Positions 16,317-30,153 of a stretch of 64,000 nt of DNA are shown here, in pieces. A program made the position numbers and the translations under genes. Under the pieces are notes generated by a model that searched no databases, had not been told where the DNA came from, and saw only the letters and a program-made list of their open reading frames with translations. Positions within the stretch are counted from its first letter, which is position 1. Each line of letters opens with the position of its first letter. This stretch comes from Brevibacterium sp. HMSC07C04 (lineage in GTDB: Bacteria; Actinomycetota; Actinomycetes; Actinomycetales; Brevibacteriaceae): NCBI RefSeq assembly GCF_001815905.1, contig NZ_KV823286.1, forward strand, positions 39,288 to 103,287, given 5' to 3'.

Positions 16317-18430
16317 ATGCCCGGCCAGTCCGCAGCACCCGGTTCGTCGTTCGGGCCGACAGGCGGCTCACCGCTCACTTCGCCCATCACGGCCGCACTC
16401 GCAGCGGCAGGAACCAGGCCCATTGACCGGGCCCGCTTCACCCCAGGCGGTGTTCTCTTCTCCCAGCGCCGGGCCGGCCAGCCGGGTGTGGGCATTTTCT
16501 TCCGCGACGGCGACGGCGAGTCCCGCGACATTCTGCCGGAGAACCTCAGCGCCGGTTCGCGCGTTCACGAGTACGGCGGCGGCGCGTGGGACTGTGCGGA
16601 TAACGGCACGGTCGTATTCGTTGACAAGGCTTCCCAGCGGCTCTACACAGTCAGCCCGACCACCGATCCGCAGGCGCTGACGGACGATTCCGGCGGGCGG
16701 GTGTGCTTCGGTGACATCACCGCCGCGGGGGCCGTTTTCACCGCGGTGCGGGAACTCCGAGGGGCGCACCCGCATGAGATTGTGCGGGACCTTGTGCTCA
16801 TCGACCCGCACGCCGAGGAGCCCGTGCGCTCCCTTTTCCCCGCGGACTGGACGGGAGAGGACCGCCCGCACTTCATCGCCTATCCGCGGCTGTCACCCGA
16901 CAGGAAACACGTCGCGTTCATCGGCTGGGATCATCCGGACATGCCGTGGGACGCCACCTGCCTGTGGCTTGCAGACCTCGACCCGCAGACCCTCAAACCG
17001 CAGGGCCCGCCCGTGGCGATCATGGGCACACAGCAGCGCCAGTCCATCCTCCAGCCCGAATGGTGCAGCCGCTCCACCCTCACGGTGAGCACGGACATCT
17101 CCGGCAAATGGAGCCTGGTGAACCTCGATGTGCCGGTTTTCCGGGCTCGCGCACTCGGCACACCGGGAACTCGCGAGGCGGAGTTAGTCCCAGTTTTTGA
17201 AGATCACGGTGAGATCGGCGGTCCGCTGTGGACACTGGGCACACGCTGGTACCTGCCGGTTCTGGGCGGACAGAGGATTGTGGCGGCAGCCGCACGCGAT
17301 GGCATCACAACTGAGCGCACGAGCGCGCTTCTGTGGGCTGACAGCAAGCCCGACGAACAGGACGGCGGCCCGCTGGACTTCGGCGCCGATATCGACTGGG
17401 CCGAAATCGAGGACTTCAACGACACTGTCGCCCTTATTCGGGCAGGTGGGCGCAACCGGGTTGACGGCCTGTACACCTTTGACATTGCATCGGGTGAACT
17501 CGACCCGCTTGCTCTTTCGATCGTGCTGCCGGAGGACTGGTCGGCTATTGCCGAATACCTGCCGCGAGCCGAAGTGCGCGAATACTCCGGCATCCAAGCC
17601 GTCTGGTACCCGCCGCGCAGGCCGGGCACCGCCTCGGGTCCCGCCAGCGAGACCAACCCGGACAGCGCAGCGGACCCGGACCTCCGCCTCGACAGCAGCA
17701 CTGATCAGGTCCCTCCGTGCGTGGCGTTTGTGCACGGCGGACCGACCTCCCGCGCCGTGCCGCGTGTGAGCCTGCGCCACGCGTACTTCACGTCCCGCGG
17801 GATAGCGGTCGTCGACGTCAACTACCGCGGCTCCACCGGAATGGGCAGGCAGTACCGGGAAGCGCTCAACGGCCAGTGGGGCGTTCTTGACGTTGCCGAC
17901 ACCGCGACCGTCGTCAGGGGCTTGGCCGATGACGGCGACATCGATCCGAACCGGGTGTCCATCAGCGGCGGTTCCGCCGGTGGGCTCACTGTTCTGCAGG
18001 CGCTGACCACCACGGATGTCTTTGCGTGCGGAAGCTCCTACTTCGGGGTTGTCGACCTTCGTTCACTCGCCGAAGACACCCACGACTTCGAATCCCGCTA
18101 CCTGGAAGGCCTCGTGGGCGGTGGATCAGGGGATTCCGAAGCTCTTAGGAAGGCATCACCGCTGACGAACCTCAAAGACATCAGCGCGCCCGTGGCCGTC
18201 TTCCAGGGCGAAAAAGACACCGTCGTGCCGCCGAACCAAGCACGTGCGCTCATCGAGGCGCTCGAAAAGGCCAACCTGCCCTACGCCGCACGATTCTTCC
18301 CCGACGAAGGGCACGGCTTCACCGATCCCGAAGCCATTCGCACCTCACTGGAAGAGGAGCTAAGCTTCTACGGCCGCATCATGGGCTTCGCCGTTGACGT
18401 TCCGCCCGTGCAGCTGCGAGGCCGCGGACG

Positions 18431-18434
<4 letters not shown>
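16317..18434 (+). CDS. S9-family serine peptidase (acylaminoacyl/dipeptidyl peptidase-like)
   Basis: The start is ATG 16317, one base past the mnmA stop; the longer in-frame extension would lie inside mnmA. The 705-residue product has an N-terminal beta-propeller (about 40-410) and a C-terminal alpha/beta hydrolase domain. The nucleophile is Ser553 in SISGGSAGG, the acid Asp634 in GEKDTVVPP and the base His666 in DEGHGF. S9 enzymes cleave short peptides, with the propeller limiting substrate size. There is no signal peptide, so it is probably cytosolic. The role next to mnmA is not obvious. Confidence 0.92.
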
Positions 18435-21771
<3,337 letters not shown>

Positions 21772-21823
21772 ACCGGCGGAAGTACAATCAGACCAGCAGT
21801 TAGATCAATCAGAAAGGGTGACG

Positions 21824-22129
21824 ATGTCGGAGGAATCCGCAATCACATCCGAACAGATTGCGCACTTGGCGCAGCTGTCGCGCATCGCAATGAGCGATGA
21901 AGAACTCACAGGACTCGCTGACGACCTCGGCACCATCATCAGTGCTGTCGCCCAGGTCAAAGAAGCCGTCGGGGACGACATTCCGGCAACCAGCCACCCC
22001 ATCGCCCTGACCAACGTCCTGCGGCCCGATGCTGTGGGTCCCGTTCTCACCCCGGAACAGGCTCTCTCCGGCGCTCCGGCGCAGGAAGACGACAAGTTCC
22101 TCGTCCCGCAGATTCTCGGGGAGGACTGA
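21824..22129 (+). CDS. gatC: Asp-tRNA(Asn)/Glu-tRNA(Gln) amidotransferase subunit C
   Basis: This small subunit stabilises GatA-GatB. The 101-residue product is typical, with [22 protein letters not shown] near the N-terminus and LRPDAV in the middle. ATG 21824 lies 9 nt from AGAAAGG; the GTG two codons earlier overlaps the ribosome site. It begins the gatCAB operon, 52 nt after ligA. Confidence 0.95.
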   Translation: MSEESAITSEQIAHLAQLSRIAMSDEELTGLADDLGTIISAVAQVKEAVGDDIPATSHPIALTNVLRPDAVGPVLTPEQALSGAPAQEDDKFLVPQILGED

Positions 22130-22130
22130 C

Positions 22131-23651
22131 ATGGTCGATCTGACTCAGCTCTCCGCGCTTGAACTCGCCGCCGGACTCAAAGCCGGTGAGTACAGCTCAA
22201 CCGAAGTGACCCAGGCACACCTCGACCGCATCGAAGCCGTCGAACCGCAGGTCAAATCCTTCGTCACCGTCACCGCCGATACCGCTCTGGCAGCTGCCGC
22301 TGACGTCGACCGTCGCCGTACCGCAGGGGAGGACCTCCCGCTGCTGGCCGGTGTGCCCGTCACCCACAAAGACCTCGTGGCTACGGAAGGCATCCGCACC
22401 ACGGCATCCTCAAAGATACTCGAAGACTGGGTGCCACCGTACTCCGCTACCGTCTACGAAAAGACAAAGGCCGCCGGCATGCCCATGCTCGGCAAAACCA
22501 ACCTCGACGAATTCGCTATGGGCCAGTCCACCGAACACTCGGCGTTCGGTCCCACCCGCAACCCGTGGAACCTCGACCGGATCCCCGGAGGTTCGTCAGG
22601 TGGTGCGCTCGCTTCGCTCGCAGCATTCCAGACGCCCCTGGCGCTGGGCACCGATACCGGCGGTTCCATCCGCCAGCCTGCTGCTTTCACCGGCACCGTC
22701 GGCATGAAGCCCACCTACGGTTCGGTTTCCCGCTACGGGGTGATCGCCATGGCAAGCTCCCTGGACACCGTCAGCCCGTCGGCACGCACGGTTGCCGACA
22801 CCGCGGCCTTCCACCAGGTGCTGGCCGGTCACGACCCACTGGACTCGACATCCTTGCCGGATGAAGTTCCGGACTTCCTCGAAGCCGCCAAGCGCGGGGC
22901 CGAAGAGGGACTGGAGGGCAAACGCCTGGGCGTTATTCGTCAGCTGTTCAGCGACGCAACATCGGACGCTGTGCGCGCTCAGTTCCAGGCCGCCGTCGAC
23001 GAAGCCCAGAAGCAGGGCGCAGAAATCGTCGAAATCGACGTGCCCAGCCTCGGCTACGCAGTGCAGGCCTACTACATCCTCATGTCCTCCGAAGTCTCAT
23101 CGAACTTGGCCCGCTACGACGGCATGCGCTTCGGCCTGCGGGTAGAACCTGAAAACGGTCCCGTCACCGCCGAAACCGTCATGGCCGCCACCCGCGCCGC
23201 CGGTTTTGGAAGCGAAGTCAAGCGCCGCATCATCATGGGCACCTACGCCCTGTCGGCAGGGTTCTTCGATGCCTTCTACGGTTCAGCCCAGAAGGTGCGC
23301 ACCCTCATCCAGCGCGACTTCGCCCAAGCCTTCGAACAGGTGGATGCGCTCATCGCACCCACCACGCCGAACACCGCGTGGGAATTCGGTGCGGAAGACC
23401 GCCTGAGCCCCATGGAGATCTACCTGTCAGACGTCACCACGATCCCCGCAAACCTCGCGGGCATCCCCGCCATGAGCCTCCCGGCGGGCCTGGCAGACGA
23501 CGGTCTGCCCGTCGGCCTGCAGCTGCTGGCACCGGCACGGGCCGATGAGCGTCTGTACCAGATCGGTTCGGGCTTCGAAGCCGCGCTGAACGCAGCACGC
23601 GGACACAGTGTGCTCGATGAAATCCCCGCACTCGCAGCGGACAAGAACTGA
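22131..23651 (+). CDS. gatA: Asp-tRNA(Asn)/Glu-tRNA(Gln) amidotransferase subunit A
   Basis: The glutaminase subunit that supplies ammonia for transamidation of mischarged tRNAs. ATG 22131 follows the gatC stop by one base; the open frame upstream is inside gatC. The 506-residue product has the amidase signature triad: Lys80 (VTHKDL), cis-Ser155 (PGGSSGGAL) and nucleophile Ser179 ([10 protein letters not shown]). The presence of gatCAB means Gln-tRNA, and possibly Asn-tRNA, are made indirectly in this organism. Confidence 0.97.
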   Translation: MVDLTQLSALELAAGLKAGEYSSTEVTQAHLDRIEAVEPQVKSFVTVTADTALAAAADVDRRRTAGEDLPLLAGVPVTHKDLVATEGIRTTASSKILEDWVPPYSATVYEKTKAAGMPMLGKTNLDEFAMGQSTEHSAFGPTRNPWNLDRIPGGSSGGALASLAAFQTPLALGTDTGGSIRQPAAFTGTVGMKPTYGSVSRYGVIAMASSLDTVSPSARTVADTAAFHQVLAGHDPLDSTSLPDEVPDFLEAAKRGAEEGLEGKRLGVIRQLFSDATSDAVRAQFQAAVDEAQKQGAEIVEIDVPSLGYAVQAYYILMSSEVSSNLARYDGMRFGLRVEPENGPVTAETVMAATRAAGFGSEVKRRIIMGTYALSAGFFDAFYGSAQKVRTLIQRDFAQAFEQVDALIAPTTPNTAWEFGAEDRLSPMEIYLSDVTTIPANLAGIPAMSLPAGLADDGLPVGLQLLAPARADERLYQIGSGFEAALNAARGHSVLDEIPALAADKN

Positions 23652-23662
23652 GGAGCGGAAAC

Positions 23663-25138
23663 ATGAACTACGAAGAAGCCGTATCCAAATACGATCCGGT
23701 CCTCGGCATCGAAGTCCACGTTGAACTCGGCACCGAGACCAAAATGTTCGACGCCGCCCCCAACACCTTCGGCGGAACCGCAAACGCCAACGTGACCCCC
23801 ACCTCGTTGGGTCTGCCCGGCTCGCTTCCGGTGGTCAACGAAAAGGGCGTCGAATCGGCCATCAAGATCGGGTTGGCACTGGGCTGCGAAATCGCCGAAT
23901 CGTGCCGTTTCGCGCGTAAGAACTACTTCTACCCGGACCTGGCGAAGAACTTCCAGACCTCTCAGTCGGACGAACCGATCGCCTATGACGGTTCGGTTGA
24001 AGTCGAGCTCGAAGACGGCGAAATCGTCACGGTTCCGGTTGAACGCGCCCACATGGAAGAAGACGCCGGCAAGAACACCCACGTGGGCGGTTCCGGCCGC
24101 ATCCAGGGTGCCGAATACTCATTGGTCGACTACAACCGCGCGGGGGTTCCGCTGGTCGAAATCGTCACCCGTCCCATCGAGGGCACAGGCGCACGCGCAC
24201 CGGAAGTCGCAGCCGCCTATGTGCGCACGCTGCGCGATATCTTCCGCGCCCTCGGGGTATCCGAGGCGCGCATGGAGCAGGGCAACGTCCGCGCCGACAT
24301 CAACGTGTCGCTGCGCAAGTCCCCAGATGCTCCCCTGGGCACACGCACCGAAACCAAGAATGTGAACTCGTTCCGCTCGATTGAGCGTGCGGTGCGCTAC
24401 GAGATCGTCCGCCAGGCCGAACTGCTTGATGCCGGCGAATCGATCCTGCAGGAAACCCGCCACTTCCACGACGAAACCGGTGAAACCTCGCCCGGGCGCG
24501 AAAAATCGGATTCCGATGACTACCGCTACTTCCCGGAACCGGACCTCGTGCCGGTTGTGCCGTCGCGCGAATGGGTTGAACAGCTGCGCGCTGAACAGCC
24601 CGAACTGCCCACGGCCAAGCGCCGCAGGCTCATTGGGGAGTGGGGCTTCTCTGACCTCGAAATGCGCGATGTCATCAACGCCGGCCTGCTCGAAACAATC
24701 GAGGCGACCGTTGCCGCCGGTGCCAAGCCGCAGGGCGCGCGCAAATGGTGGACCGGTGAAATCGCACGCCAAGCCAAACAGCAGGACGTCGAACCCGAAA
24801 CCCTCGTTGCTCCGGCTCAGGTCGCCGAACTCGAAAAGCTCATCGCCGACGGCAAGCTGAACGACAAACTGGCCCGCAAGGTCCTCGACGGCGTCATGGC
24901 CGGTGAGGGTGACCCACAGGCGGTCATGGAGGCCAAGGGCCTGGAAATCGTCAAGGACGATGGCGCGCTCGAAGCCGCGGTGGACGCCGCAATCACTGAG
25001 AACCCGGATGTTGTCGAGCGCATCAAGGGCGGCCACATGCAGGCCATCGGCGCCCTCATGGGCCCCATCATGAAGGCCACCCGCGGGCAGGCTGACCCCA
25101 AGCAGGCCCGTGAACTCATCATGAAGAAGATTGGCTGA
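23663..25138 (+). CDS. gatB: Asp-tRNA(Asn)/Glu-tRNA(Gln) amidotransferase subunit B
   Basis: The kinase/amidation subunit that activates the misacylated tRNA with ATP and accepts ammonia from GatA. The 491-residue product has the conserved [15 protein letters not shown], the metal-site region around [25 protein letters not shown] and [10 protein letters not shown], then helical and YqeY-like C-terminal domains (to the final KIG) that hold the tRNA. Eleven nt separate it from gatA. Confidence 0.97.
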   Translation: MNYEEAVSKYDPVLGIEVHVELGTETKMFDAAPNTFGGTANANVTPTSLGLPGSLPVVNEKGVESAIKIGLALGCEIAESCRFARKNYFYPDLAKNFQTSQSDEPIAYDGSVEVELEDGEIVTVPVERAHMEEDAGKNTHVGGSGRIQGAEYSLVDYNRAGVPLVEIVTRPIEGTGARAPEVAAAYVRTLRDIFRALGVSEARMEQGNVRADINVSLRKSPDAPLGTRTETKNVNSFRSIERAVRYEIVRQAELLDAGESILQETRHFHDETGETSPGREKSDSDDYRYFPEPDLVPVVPSREWVEQLRAEQPELPTAKRRRLIGEWGFSDLEMRDVINAGLLETIEATVAAGAKPQGARKWWTGEIARQAKQQDVEPETLVAPAQVAELEKLIADGKLNDKLARKVLDGVMAGEGDPQAVMEAKGLEIVKDDGALEAAVDAAITENPDVVERIKGGHMQAIGALMGPIMKATRGQADPKQARELIMKKIG

Positions 25139-25139
25139 T

Positions 25140-26153
25140 ATGACTGCACGCTGGCGGAAGCTGTGGGAACGCGAACTGGGTTCAACCGTGCCCAGCTACC
25201 GCTTCTTGATCTCGGATTCTGTCAGTGACGCGGTGACCCGCGCGTGGAAAGCCCGCGGGTACGAACTGGCAAGCACGTCCGGGGGCACAAAAGCGCTCGG
25301 ACCGCTGATGCACCGGAATGTGCTTGCCAGTCGCGCCGTCTTCATCGGCACGACAACCGTCGGCGGGATGGTCACCGGAGGGCTGGCGTTCATTACGGCA
25401 ATTGCCTCGCTGGTAGCCGGGGACCTGGTTGATCCCGGAGTGATACTCACGGGTCTGTCAGCCGCCGGCACACTGGGCACGTCCGGGTACACGGGTGTGC
25501 GCTACCTTCGGGACCCCAAACGGCTGAATAAGAAAGCACTGGAGGAATCTCAGAGCGCCCTGTGGCTTACTCCGCAGGCACTCGGATACTCCTTTGGACG
25601 GCAGGACACTGACGAACAGCGGCTGTTCCACCTGACAGTGCACATTGCACAGCAGATCAGCCGCACTCCCGCCTGGAACAACCCGGTGTTGGAAGACCAC
25701 GTGTCCCACATCGACCTGGACCACGCCGTATCAACCATCGGCGTGCGGCTCCAGGAGATCTACCTGCTGCGCAGCGAACTCGAATCCCTGCGGGACCGAA
25801 GAACCGCACCGCAGATCGATGCCTACCAGGAACAGCTGGCGGCGGCGTTCCGTTCGATTGCCGACCGAGTCACTGCAATGCACGATTACCTGGGCGGACT
25901 GGGCCGCCTGTCAGTCAAACTGAGCGAGCTGCAGCGCAGCGAGCAGTCTCGCGAAATCGGGGAGAGGGTGCTTGACGTTGTTGCCCGCACAGCTGCCGAC
26001 GACGCCGCCCTGACCAACCTTGAACATCTGGGGCTCGCGGCGGAATCGCACGTCGAATCTATTCAACAGCTGTTGGGCGAACTGGAAAGCTCAGCCGCAG
26101 AGTTCAGCGGAGAGACCGAAGCCGTCAAACTGGACCGCGAACTGGACAGCTGA
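25140..26153 (+). CDS. Hypothetical membrane-associated protein
   Basis: ATG 25140 lies one base past the gatB stop; a TTG start nine bases upstream would overlap gatB. The 337-residue product has an N-terminal soluble part (1-60), two hydrophobic helices (about 62-90 and 95-115) and a long helical C-terminal half, probably coiled coil (for example LRSELESLRDRRTAPQIDAYQEQL). I do not recognise a family. Tight packing with gatB suggests co-transcription, not necessarily shared function. Confidence 0.7.
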   Translation: MTARWRKLWERELGSTVPSYRFLISDSVSDAVTRAWKARGYELASTSGGTKALGPLMHRNVLASRAVFIGTTTVGGMVTGGLAFITAIASLVAGDLVDPGVILTGLSAAGTLGTSGYTGVRYLRDPKRLNKKALEESQSALWLTPQALGYSFGRQDTDEQRLFHLTVHIAQQISRTPAWNNPVLEDHVSHIDLDHAVSTIGVRLQEIYLLRSELESLRDRRTAPQIDAYQEQLAAAFRSIADRVTAMHDYLGGLGRLSVKLSELQRSEQSREIGERVLDVVARTAADDAALTNLEHLGLAAESHVESIQQLLGELESSAAEFSGETEAVKLDRELDS

Positions 26154-26235
26154 CCGGCCCCGGCCAGCGAGAACCGCCGAGCAGACATCCGCAGCGGCGA
26201 CTGGCGCATCGTGAGCCGACCGGCACCTCTTAAGA

Positions 26236-26841
26236 TCAGCTGAGGTCTTCGTCTACGGCGTCGTGCCCAAAGGGGTCGGGGTCGGTGCCCGGCAACCAGG
26301 ACAGCCCCGGTTCGCCGTAGCCGTATTCAGCTTTGGCTCGTGTCCACTTCTTAGCCCACCGCCTATCCAGGCGGTCCACGTAGAGTGTGCCCTGCAGGTG
26401 ATCGAATTCGTGTTGCATGATGCGGGCAAACCAGCCCTCAGCGCTCAATGAAATGCGCTCACCGTTTTCATCAAAGCCGTTGACTGTGACCTTGCCCGCG
26501 CGCTTGAGCGGAAAATCGAGGCTCGGCACGGACAGGCAGCCTTCGGATTCGGTGTCCGGGTTCGGCCGAGTATCGGGAATGCGCGAAGCCGTGAGAATAG
26601 GGTTGATGAACACTCCGCGGCGACGGCGGGCCTTAGCTTCGTCATCCGCGTCATAGACAAAAATCTGTTTGCCCACGCCGACCTGCGGGGCGGCCAGCCC
26701 CACGCCGTTGGACACTCGCAGCGTTTCGAACATGTCTGCGACAAGAGAGCGCAGATCGTCATCGAAATCGACGACGGGGTCAGCTTTGCGGTGCAGAACA
26801 GGTTCGCCGTATACGACGATCGGATGAATTGTCATGCGCAC
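26236..26841 (-). CDS. def: Peptide deformylase
   Basis: Removes the formyl group from nascent N-terminal fMet. The three motifs are present: GVGLAAPQVG (46-55), EGCLSVP with metal ligand Cys102, and QHEFDHLQG with His144, Glu145 and His148. The 201-residue product is slightly long because of an Asp/Glu/Arg-rich insert after the first motif (DADDEAKARRRRG) and a 35-residue C-terminal extension. It is monocistronic and convergent with the 25140 gene; no clear terminator is seen in the 82-bp gap. Confidence 0.96.
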   Translation of the reverse strand: MRMTIHPIVVYGEPVLHRKADPVVDFDDDLRSLVADMFETLRVSNGVGLAAPQVGVGKQIFVYDADDEAKARRRRGVFINPILTASRIPDTRPNPDTESEGCLSVPSLDFPLKRAGKVTVNGFDENGERISLSAEGWFARIMQHEFDHLQGTLYVDRLDRRWAKKWTRAKAEYGYGEPGLSWLPGTDPDPFGHDAVDEDLS

Positions 26842-27157
26842 ATCCTAACCAGCAGTTCTGACACGGGCAGGGCCCACAGGCGGGCATGGCCGACAGTCCC
26901 CAGGGTGCGCCCTACAGTAGTGCTCCGGACAGTCCCCGCGCAGAAAGCGACCATCGGATGTGATGTTGTGCGCACTGGCCGACCCCGGCTGTACCCGGGC
27001 AGAGCCAACAGGCCATAATCGGGAATATACGCCCGGCTGGTGCTGTTGGTCGGGCAGAAGATCAGCAGCTGAAGCCATTGGCTGGTGTGTCACGTGTAGA
27101 TGCGGGACTGCCGGCCGCAGTTCCGTGGACCTTTTCGAATCAACTCAAAGGAAAGCT
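26842..27157. other. Divergent intergenic region between def and cysK
   Basis: The 316-bp region contains the promoters of def and cysK. A short direct repeat, GACAGTCCCC, occurs at about 26892 and 26928. The cysK frame is open back to 26960, but the real start is 27158. I see no riboswitch fold or RNA gene that I can support. Confidence 0.5.
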
Positions 27158-28084
27158 GTGACTGTTTACAACAGTGTTTCGGAACTCGTCGGCAAAACAC
27201 CCCTCCTGCGCCTCAAGCACGCCAGTGAGCGCACCGGTGCTGAAATCCTCGCCAAGCTCGAATACTTCAACCCGGCAAACTCGGTGAAAGACCGCATCGG
27301 CGTAGCCATGATCGACGCCGCTGAGGAAAGCGGCCAGCTCAAGCCCGGCGGCACGATCGTCGAAGCAACCTCCGGCAACACCGGCATCGCCCTGGCCATG
27401 ATCGGAAGGTCGCGCGGCTACCGCGTTGTGCTCACCATGCCGGAATCCATGTCGATGGAACGCCGCGCCCTGTTGCGCGCCTTTGGTGCTGAGCTCGTGC
27501 TCACGCCCAAGGCCGACGGTATGAACGGTGCGGTGAACAAGGCCAAGGAAATCGCCGAGGAAACCGGCGGTCTGCTGGCCTCACAGTTTGCCAACAAGGC
27601 CAACCCCGAAAAGCACTACGCCACCACCGGAAAAGAAATCCTCGAAGACGCGGGCACGGTCGACATCTTCGTTGCGGGCATCGGCACCGGCGGCACCATC
27701 ACGGGTGCCGGACGCGCACTGCGCGAAGCCAATCCGAACGTCAAGATCGTTGCGGTCGAACCGGAAGCTTCGCCTCTTCTGTCGGAAGGCCAGGCAGGCC
27801 CGCACGCTATTCAGGGCATCGGAGCTAACTTCGTTCCCGAAGTCCTCGACACTGAGCTCTACGACGAAGTTCAGGCCATCGGCAACGAAGAAGCTCTCGA
27901 AGCCGCACGCCGCGTGGCACGCGAAGACGGCACGCTGGTGGGCATCAGCGCAGGGGCTGCTCTGGCAGCAGCCGAAAAGGTTGCATCGCGTCCGGAAAAC
28001 GCCGGCAAGAACGTCGTTGTCATCTTCCCGGACCTCGGTGAGCGCTACCTGTCGACGCCGCTGTTCCAGGAATACATGCACTGA
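27158..28084 (+). CDS. cysK: Cysteine synthase (O-acetylserine sulfhydrylase)
   Basis: Condenses O-acetylserine with sulfide to form cysteine. GTG 27158 is preceded by AAAGGAAAG. The 308-residue product has the PLP lysine Lys44 in [11 protein letters not shown], the substrate loop TSGNTG (71-76) and the phosphate loop [10 protein letters not shown]. The C-terminal Ser environment ([10 protein letters not shown]) is also conserved. It overlaps cysE by one base, so both steps from serine to cysteine are made together. Confidence 0.95.
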   Translation: MTVYNSVSELVGKTPLLRLKHASERTGAEILAKLEYFNPANSVKDRIGVAMIDAAEESGQLKPGGTIVEATSGNTGIALAMIGRSRGYRVVLTMPESMSMERRALLRAFGAELVLTPKADGMNGAVNKAKEIAEETGGLLASQFANKANPEKHYATTGKEILEDAGTVDIFVAGIGTGGTITGAGRALREANPNVKIVAVEPEASPLLSEGQAGPHAIQGIGANFVPEVLDTELYDEVQAIGNEEALEAARRVAREDGTLVGISAGAALAAAEKVASRPENAGKNVVVIFPDLGERYLSTPLFQEYMH

Positions 28085-28743
28085 TGAGCCGATTCCTCAA
28101 AGGTGCGCTGCTCGCCGGCAGTGCGGCACTCAGCACGGCCGCCGCGGTCGGTTTTTCCAAACCGAGCGTGCGGGCGACTGTGCGTGAAGACCTCGACAAT
28201 GCACGCCGCCGTGACCCCGCGGCGACGAACGATGTTGTGACGGCGCTGAGCTATCCGGGCCTGCACGCCATTTGGGCGCACCGGGGGATCCACCGGCTGT
28301 GGAACAGACCCGGTGGGAAGGCTCCCGCGCGTCTGCTGTCGCAGGCTGTGCGGGCGCTCACCGGCATTGAGATCCACCCGGGAGCGACTATCGGCCGGCG
28401 GTTCTTCATTGACCACGGCAGCGGTGTTGTCATCGGTGAGACAGCTGAAATCGGCGACGACGTCATGCTGTACCACCAGGTGACTCTCGGCGGGACGTCG
28501 ACTGCAGCCGTCAAGCGCCACCCCACAATCGGCAATGACGTGCTCATTGGCGCCGGTGCTGCTGTGCTGGGACCGGTTAAGGTCGGCGATGGCTCGTCGG
28601 TCGGCGCGAACGCGGTTGTCGTGGGCGATGTTCCCGACGGCACGATCGCTGTCGGCATTCCCGCCAAGATCAAGCGTCCCAAGGAACGCCACGTACCCAC
28701 CCACGGCGAGGTGGAACTCGTCGATCCCGCCATCTGGATCTGA
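28084..28743 (+). CDS. cysE: Serine O-acetyltransferase
   Basis: Acetylates serine with acetyl-CoA, the first step of cysteine synthesis. The ATG overlaps the cysK stop (TGATG). The 219-residue product has an N-terminal helical part and a left-handed beta-helix of hexapeptide repeats ([30 protein letters not shown], within about 95-195) with the catalytic Asp-His in FIDHGSG. It ends in Trp-Ile. A C-terminal Ile is the residue that typically inserts into CysK to form the cysteine synthase complex, so that interaction is plausible here. Confidence 0.95.
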   Translation: MSRFLKGALLAGSAALSTAAAVGFSKPSVRATVREDLDNARRRDPAATNDVVTALSYPGLHAIWAHRGIHRLWNRPGGKAPARLLSQAVRALTGIEIHPGATIGRRFFIDHGSGVVIGETAEIGDDVMLYHQVTLGGTSTAAVKRHPTIGNDVLIGAGAAVLGPVKVGDGSSVGANAVVVGDVPDGTIAVGIPAKIKRPKERHVPTHGEVELVDPAIWI

Positions 28744-28762
28744 TCTGGACGAGGTTTTGTAT

Positions 28763-28790
28763 GCGGCCCCTGCTTTACGGCAGGGGCCGC
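28763..28790 (+). terminator. Terminator of cysK-cysE
   Basis: An 11-bp stem GCGGCCCCTGC/GCAGGGGCCGC with a 6-nt loop, 19 nt after the cysE stop, followed by a modestly T-rich stretch (GTCGTTTGTTT). Confidence 0.85.
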
Positions 28791-28829
28791 AGTCGTTTGT
28801 TTGACTGTCGCAACTTGTGAGGCGGGGTC

Positions 28830-28894
28830 TGCATATTCGGGCACATATAGCGGCGAAAAGTGCGATTCTGCCACTGTTTGTGCCCTAATATGCA
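28830..28894. repeat. Long imperfect inverted repeat, possible dispersed element
   Basis: Two 16-nt arms (TGCATATTCGGGCACA at 28830 and TGTGCCCTAATATGCA at 28879) match as inverted repeats with one mismatch, separated by 33 nt. The arms are AT-richer than their surroundings. It lies after a good terminator and before the promoter of the next gene, so it is neither an ordinary terminator nor an obvious operator. Repeat-element identity is inferred. Confidence 0.55.
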
Positions 28895-28987
28895 CACTCG
28901 CCAGCCCGGTCGGGAATTTTCCCCGGCGCCGCTCCGCTAGGCTGGTTGACAGTTCAATTAACTCTGTCTGACTCTTAGGAGCGCACT

Positions 28988-30151
28988 GTGGAATTCGGAA
29001 TCTTCACCATCGGTGATGTCACCCGCGACCCCGTGAACGGCACCATCCCGACCGAGCACGAACGGCTGATGAGCACCGTGAAGATCGCCGAACACGCAGA
29101 AACCGCCGGCCTCGACGTCTTCGCAACCGGTGAACATCACAACCCGCCGTTTGTCGCCCCGGCCAACCCGACCGTCCTCTTGGCGCACCTGGCCGCGCGG
29201 ACCGAGAAGATCCACCTGAGCACCTCGACGACCCTCATCACAACCAATGACCCAGTCCGGTTGGCCGAAGACTACGCCTACCTGCAGCACCTGGCCGGCG
29301 GACGCATCAGCCTCATGATGGGCCGCGGCAACACCGGCCCCGTCTACCCGTGGTTCGGCCAGGACATCCGCGAAGGCATCCCACTGGCAGTTGAGAACTA
29401 CGCACTGCTGCACCGCCTGTGGCGCGAAGAGAACGTCAACTGGGAAGGCCGTTTCCGCACGCCGCTGCAGGGCTTCACGGCAACTCCGCGCCCTCTGGAC
29501 GGCATCCCGCCTTTCGTATGGCACGGTTCCATCCGCTCACCCCAGATTGCCGAACAGGCCGCCTACTACGGCGACGGCTTCTTCCACAACAACATCTTCT
29601 GGCCCACGTCACACACCGCGCGCATGGTCAACCTCTACCGCCAGCGCTACGAGTACTACGGCCACGGCAAGGCCGAACACGCAGTCGTCGGATTGGGCGG
29701 GCACGTGTTCATGCGCAAAAACTCCCAAGACGCAGTCAATGAGTTCCGCCCCTACTTCGACAACGCGCCGGTGTATGGCCACGGGCCAAGCCTGGAAGAG
29801 TTCTCCACCCAAACTCCGCTGACAGTCGGCAGCCCGCAGCAGGTCATCGATCGCACCCTCAGCTTCCGCGACTGGGCCGGTGACTACCAGCGCCAGCTGT
29901 TCCTCATCGACCATGCGGGCCTGCCGGAGAAGACCGTGCTCGAACAGATCGACATCCTCGGTGAAGAAGTCGTCCCGGTCCTGCGCCGCGAATTCGCATC
30001 CCTGTGCGAGCCTGGCGTGCCGGAAGCGCCAACGCACGAATCACTCAAGGCTCGCCGCGCTGCCGGAGAAGACCCCATCCCCGGAGGCGGACCGAACTCC
30101 AAGGCTGCCCAGGAACGTTCACAAGCCGCCGAAGAACACCAGGAGGGCTGA
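28988..30151 (+). CDS. LLM-class flavin-dependent monooxygenase
   Basis: A bacterial luciferase-like TIM barrel of 387 residues. It begins MEFGIFTIGDVTRDP and contains GEHHNPPF, the STTLITTNDPVRLAEDYAYLQHLAGGRI block and GRGNTGPVYPWFG, all usual for the family. It would use reduced FMN and oxygen. The substrate is unknown. It carries a low-complexity C-terminal tail. GTG 28988 follows AGGAG. It is 2 bp upstream of a matching FMN reductase gene, as in two-component monooxygenases. Confidence 0.9.
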   Translation: MEFGIFTIGDVTRDPVNGTIPTEHERLMSTVKIAEHAETAGLDVFATGEHHNPPFVAPANPTVLLAHLAARTEKIHLSTSTTLITTNDPVRLAEDYAYLQHLAGGRISLMMGRGNTGPVYPWFGQDIREGIPLAVENYALLHRLWREENVNWEGRFRTPLQGFTATPRPLDGIPPFVWHGSIRSPQIAEQAAYYGDGFFHNNIFWPTSHTARMVNLYRQRYEYYGHGKAEHAVVGLGGHVFMRKNSQDAVNEFRPYFDNAPVYGHGPSLEEFSTQTPLTVGSPQQVIDRTLSFRDWAGDYQRQLFLIDHAGLPEKTVLEQIDILGEEVVPVLRREFASLCEPGVPEAPTHESLKARRAAGEDPIPGGGPNSKAAQERSQAAEEHQEG

Positions 30152-30153
30152 CC

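Noticed and set aside
26842..27157. Cysteine- or SAM-responsive riboswitch upstream of cysK
   Set aside because: I could not find a conserved core or convincing fold, and there is no terminator before the start.
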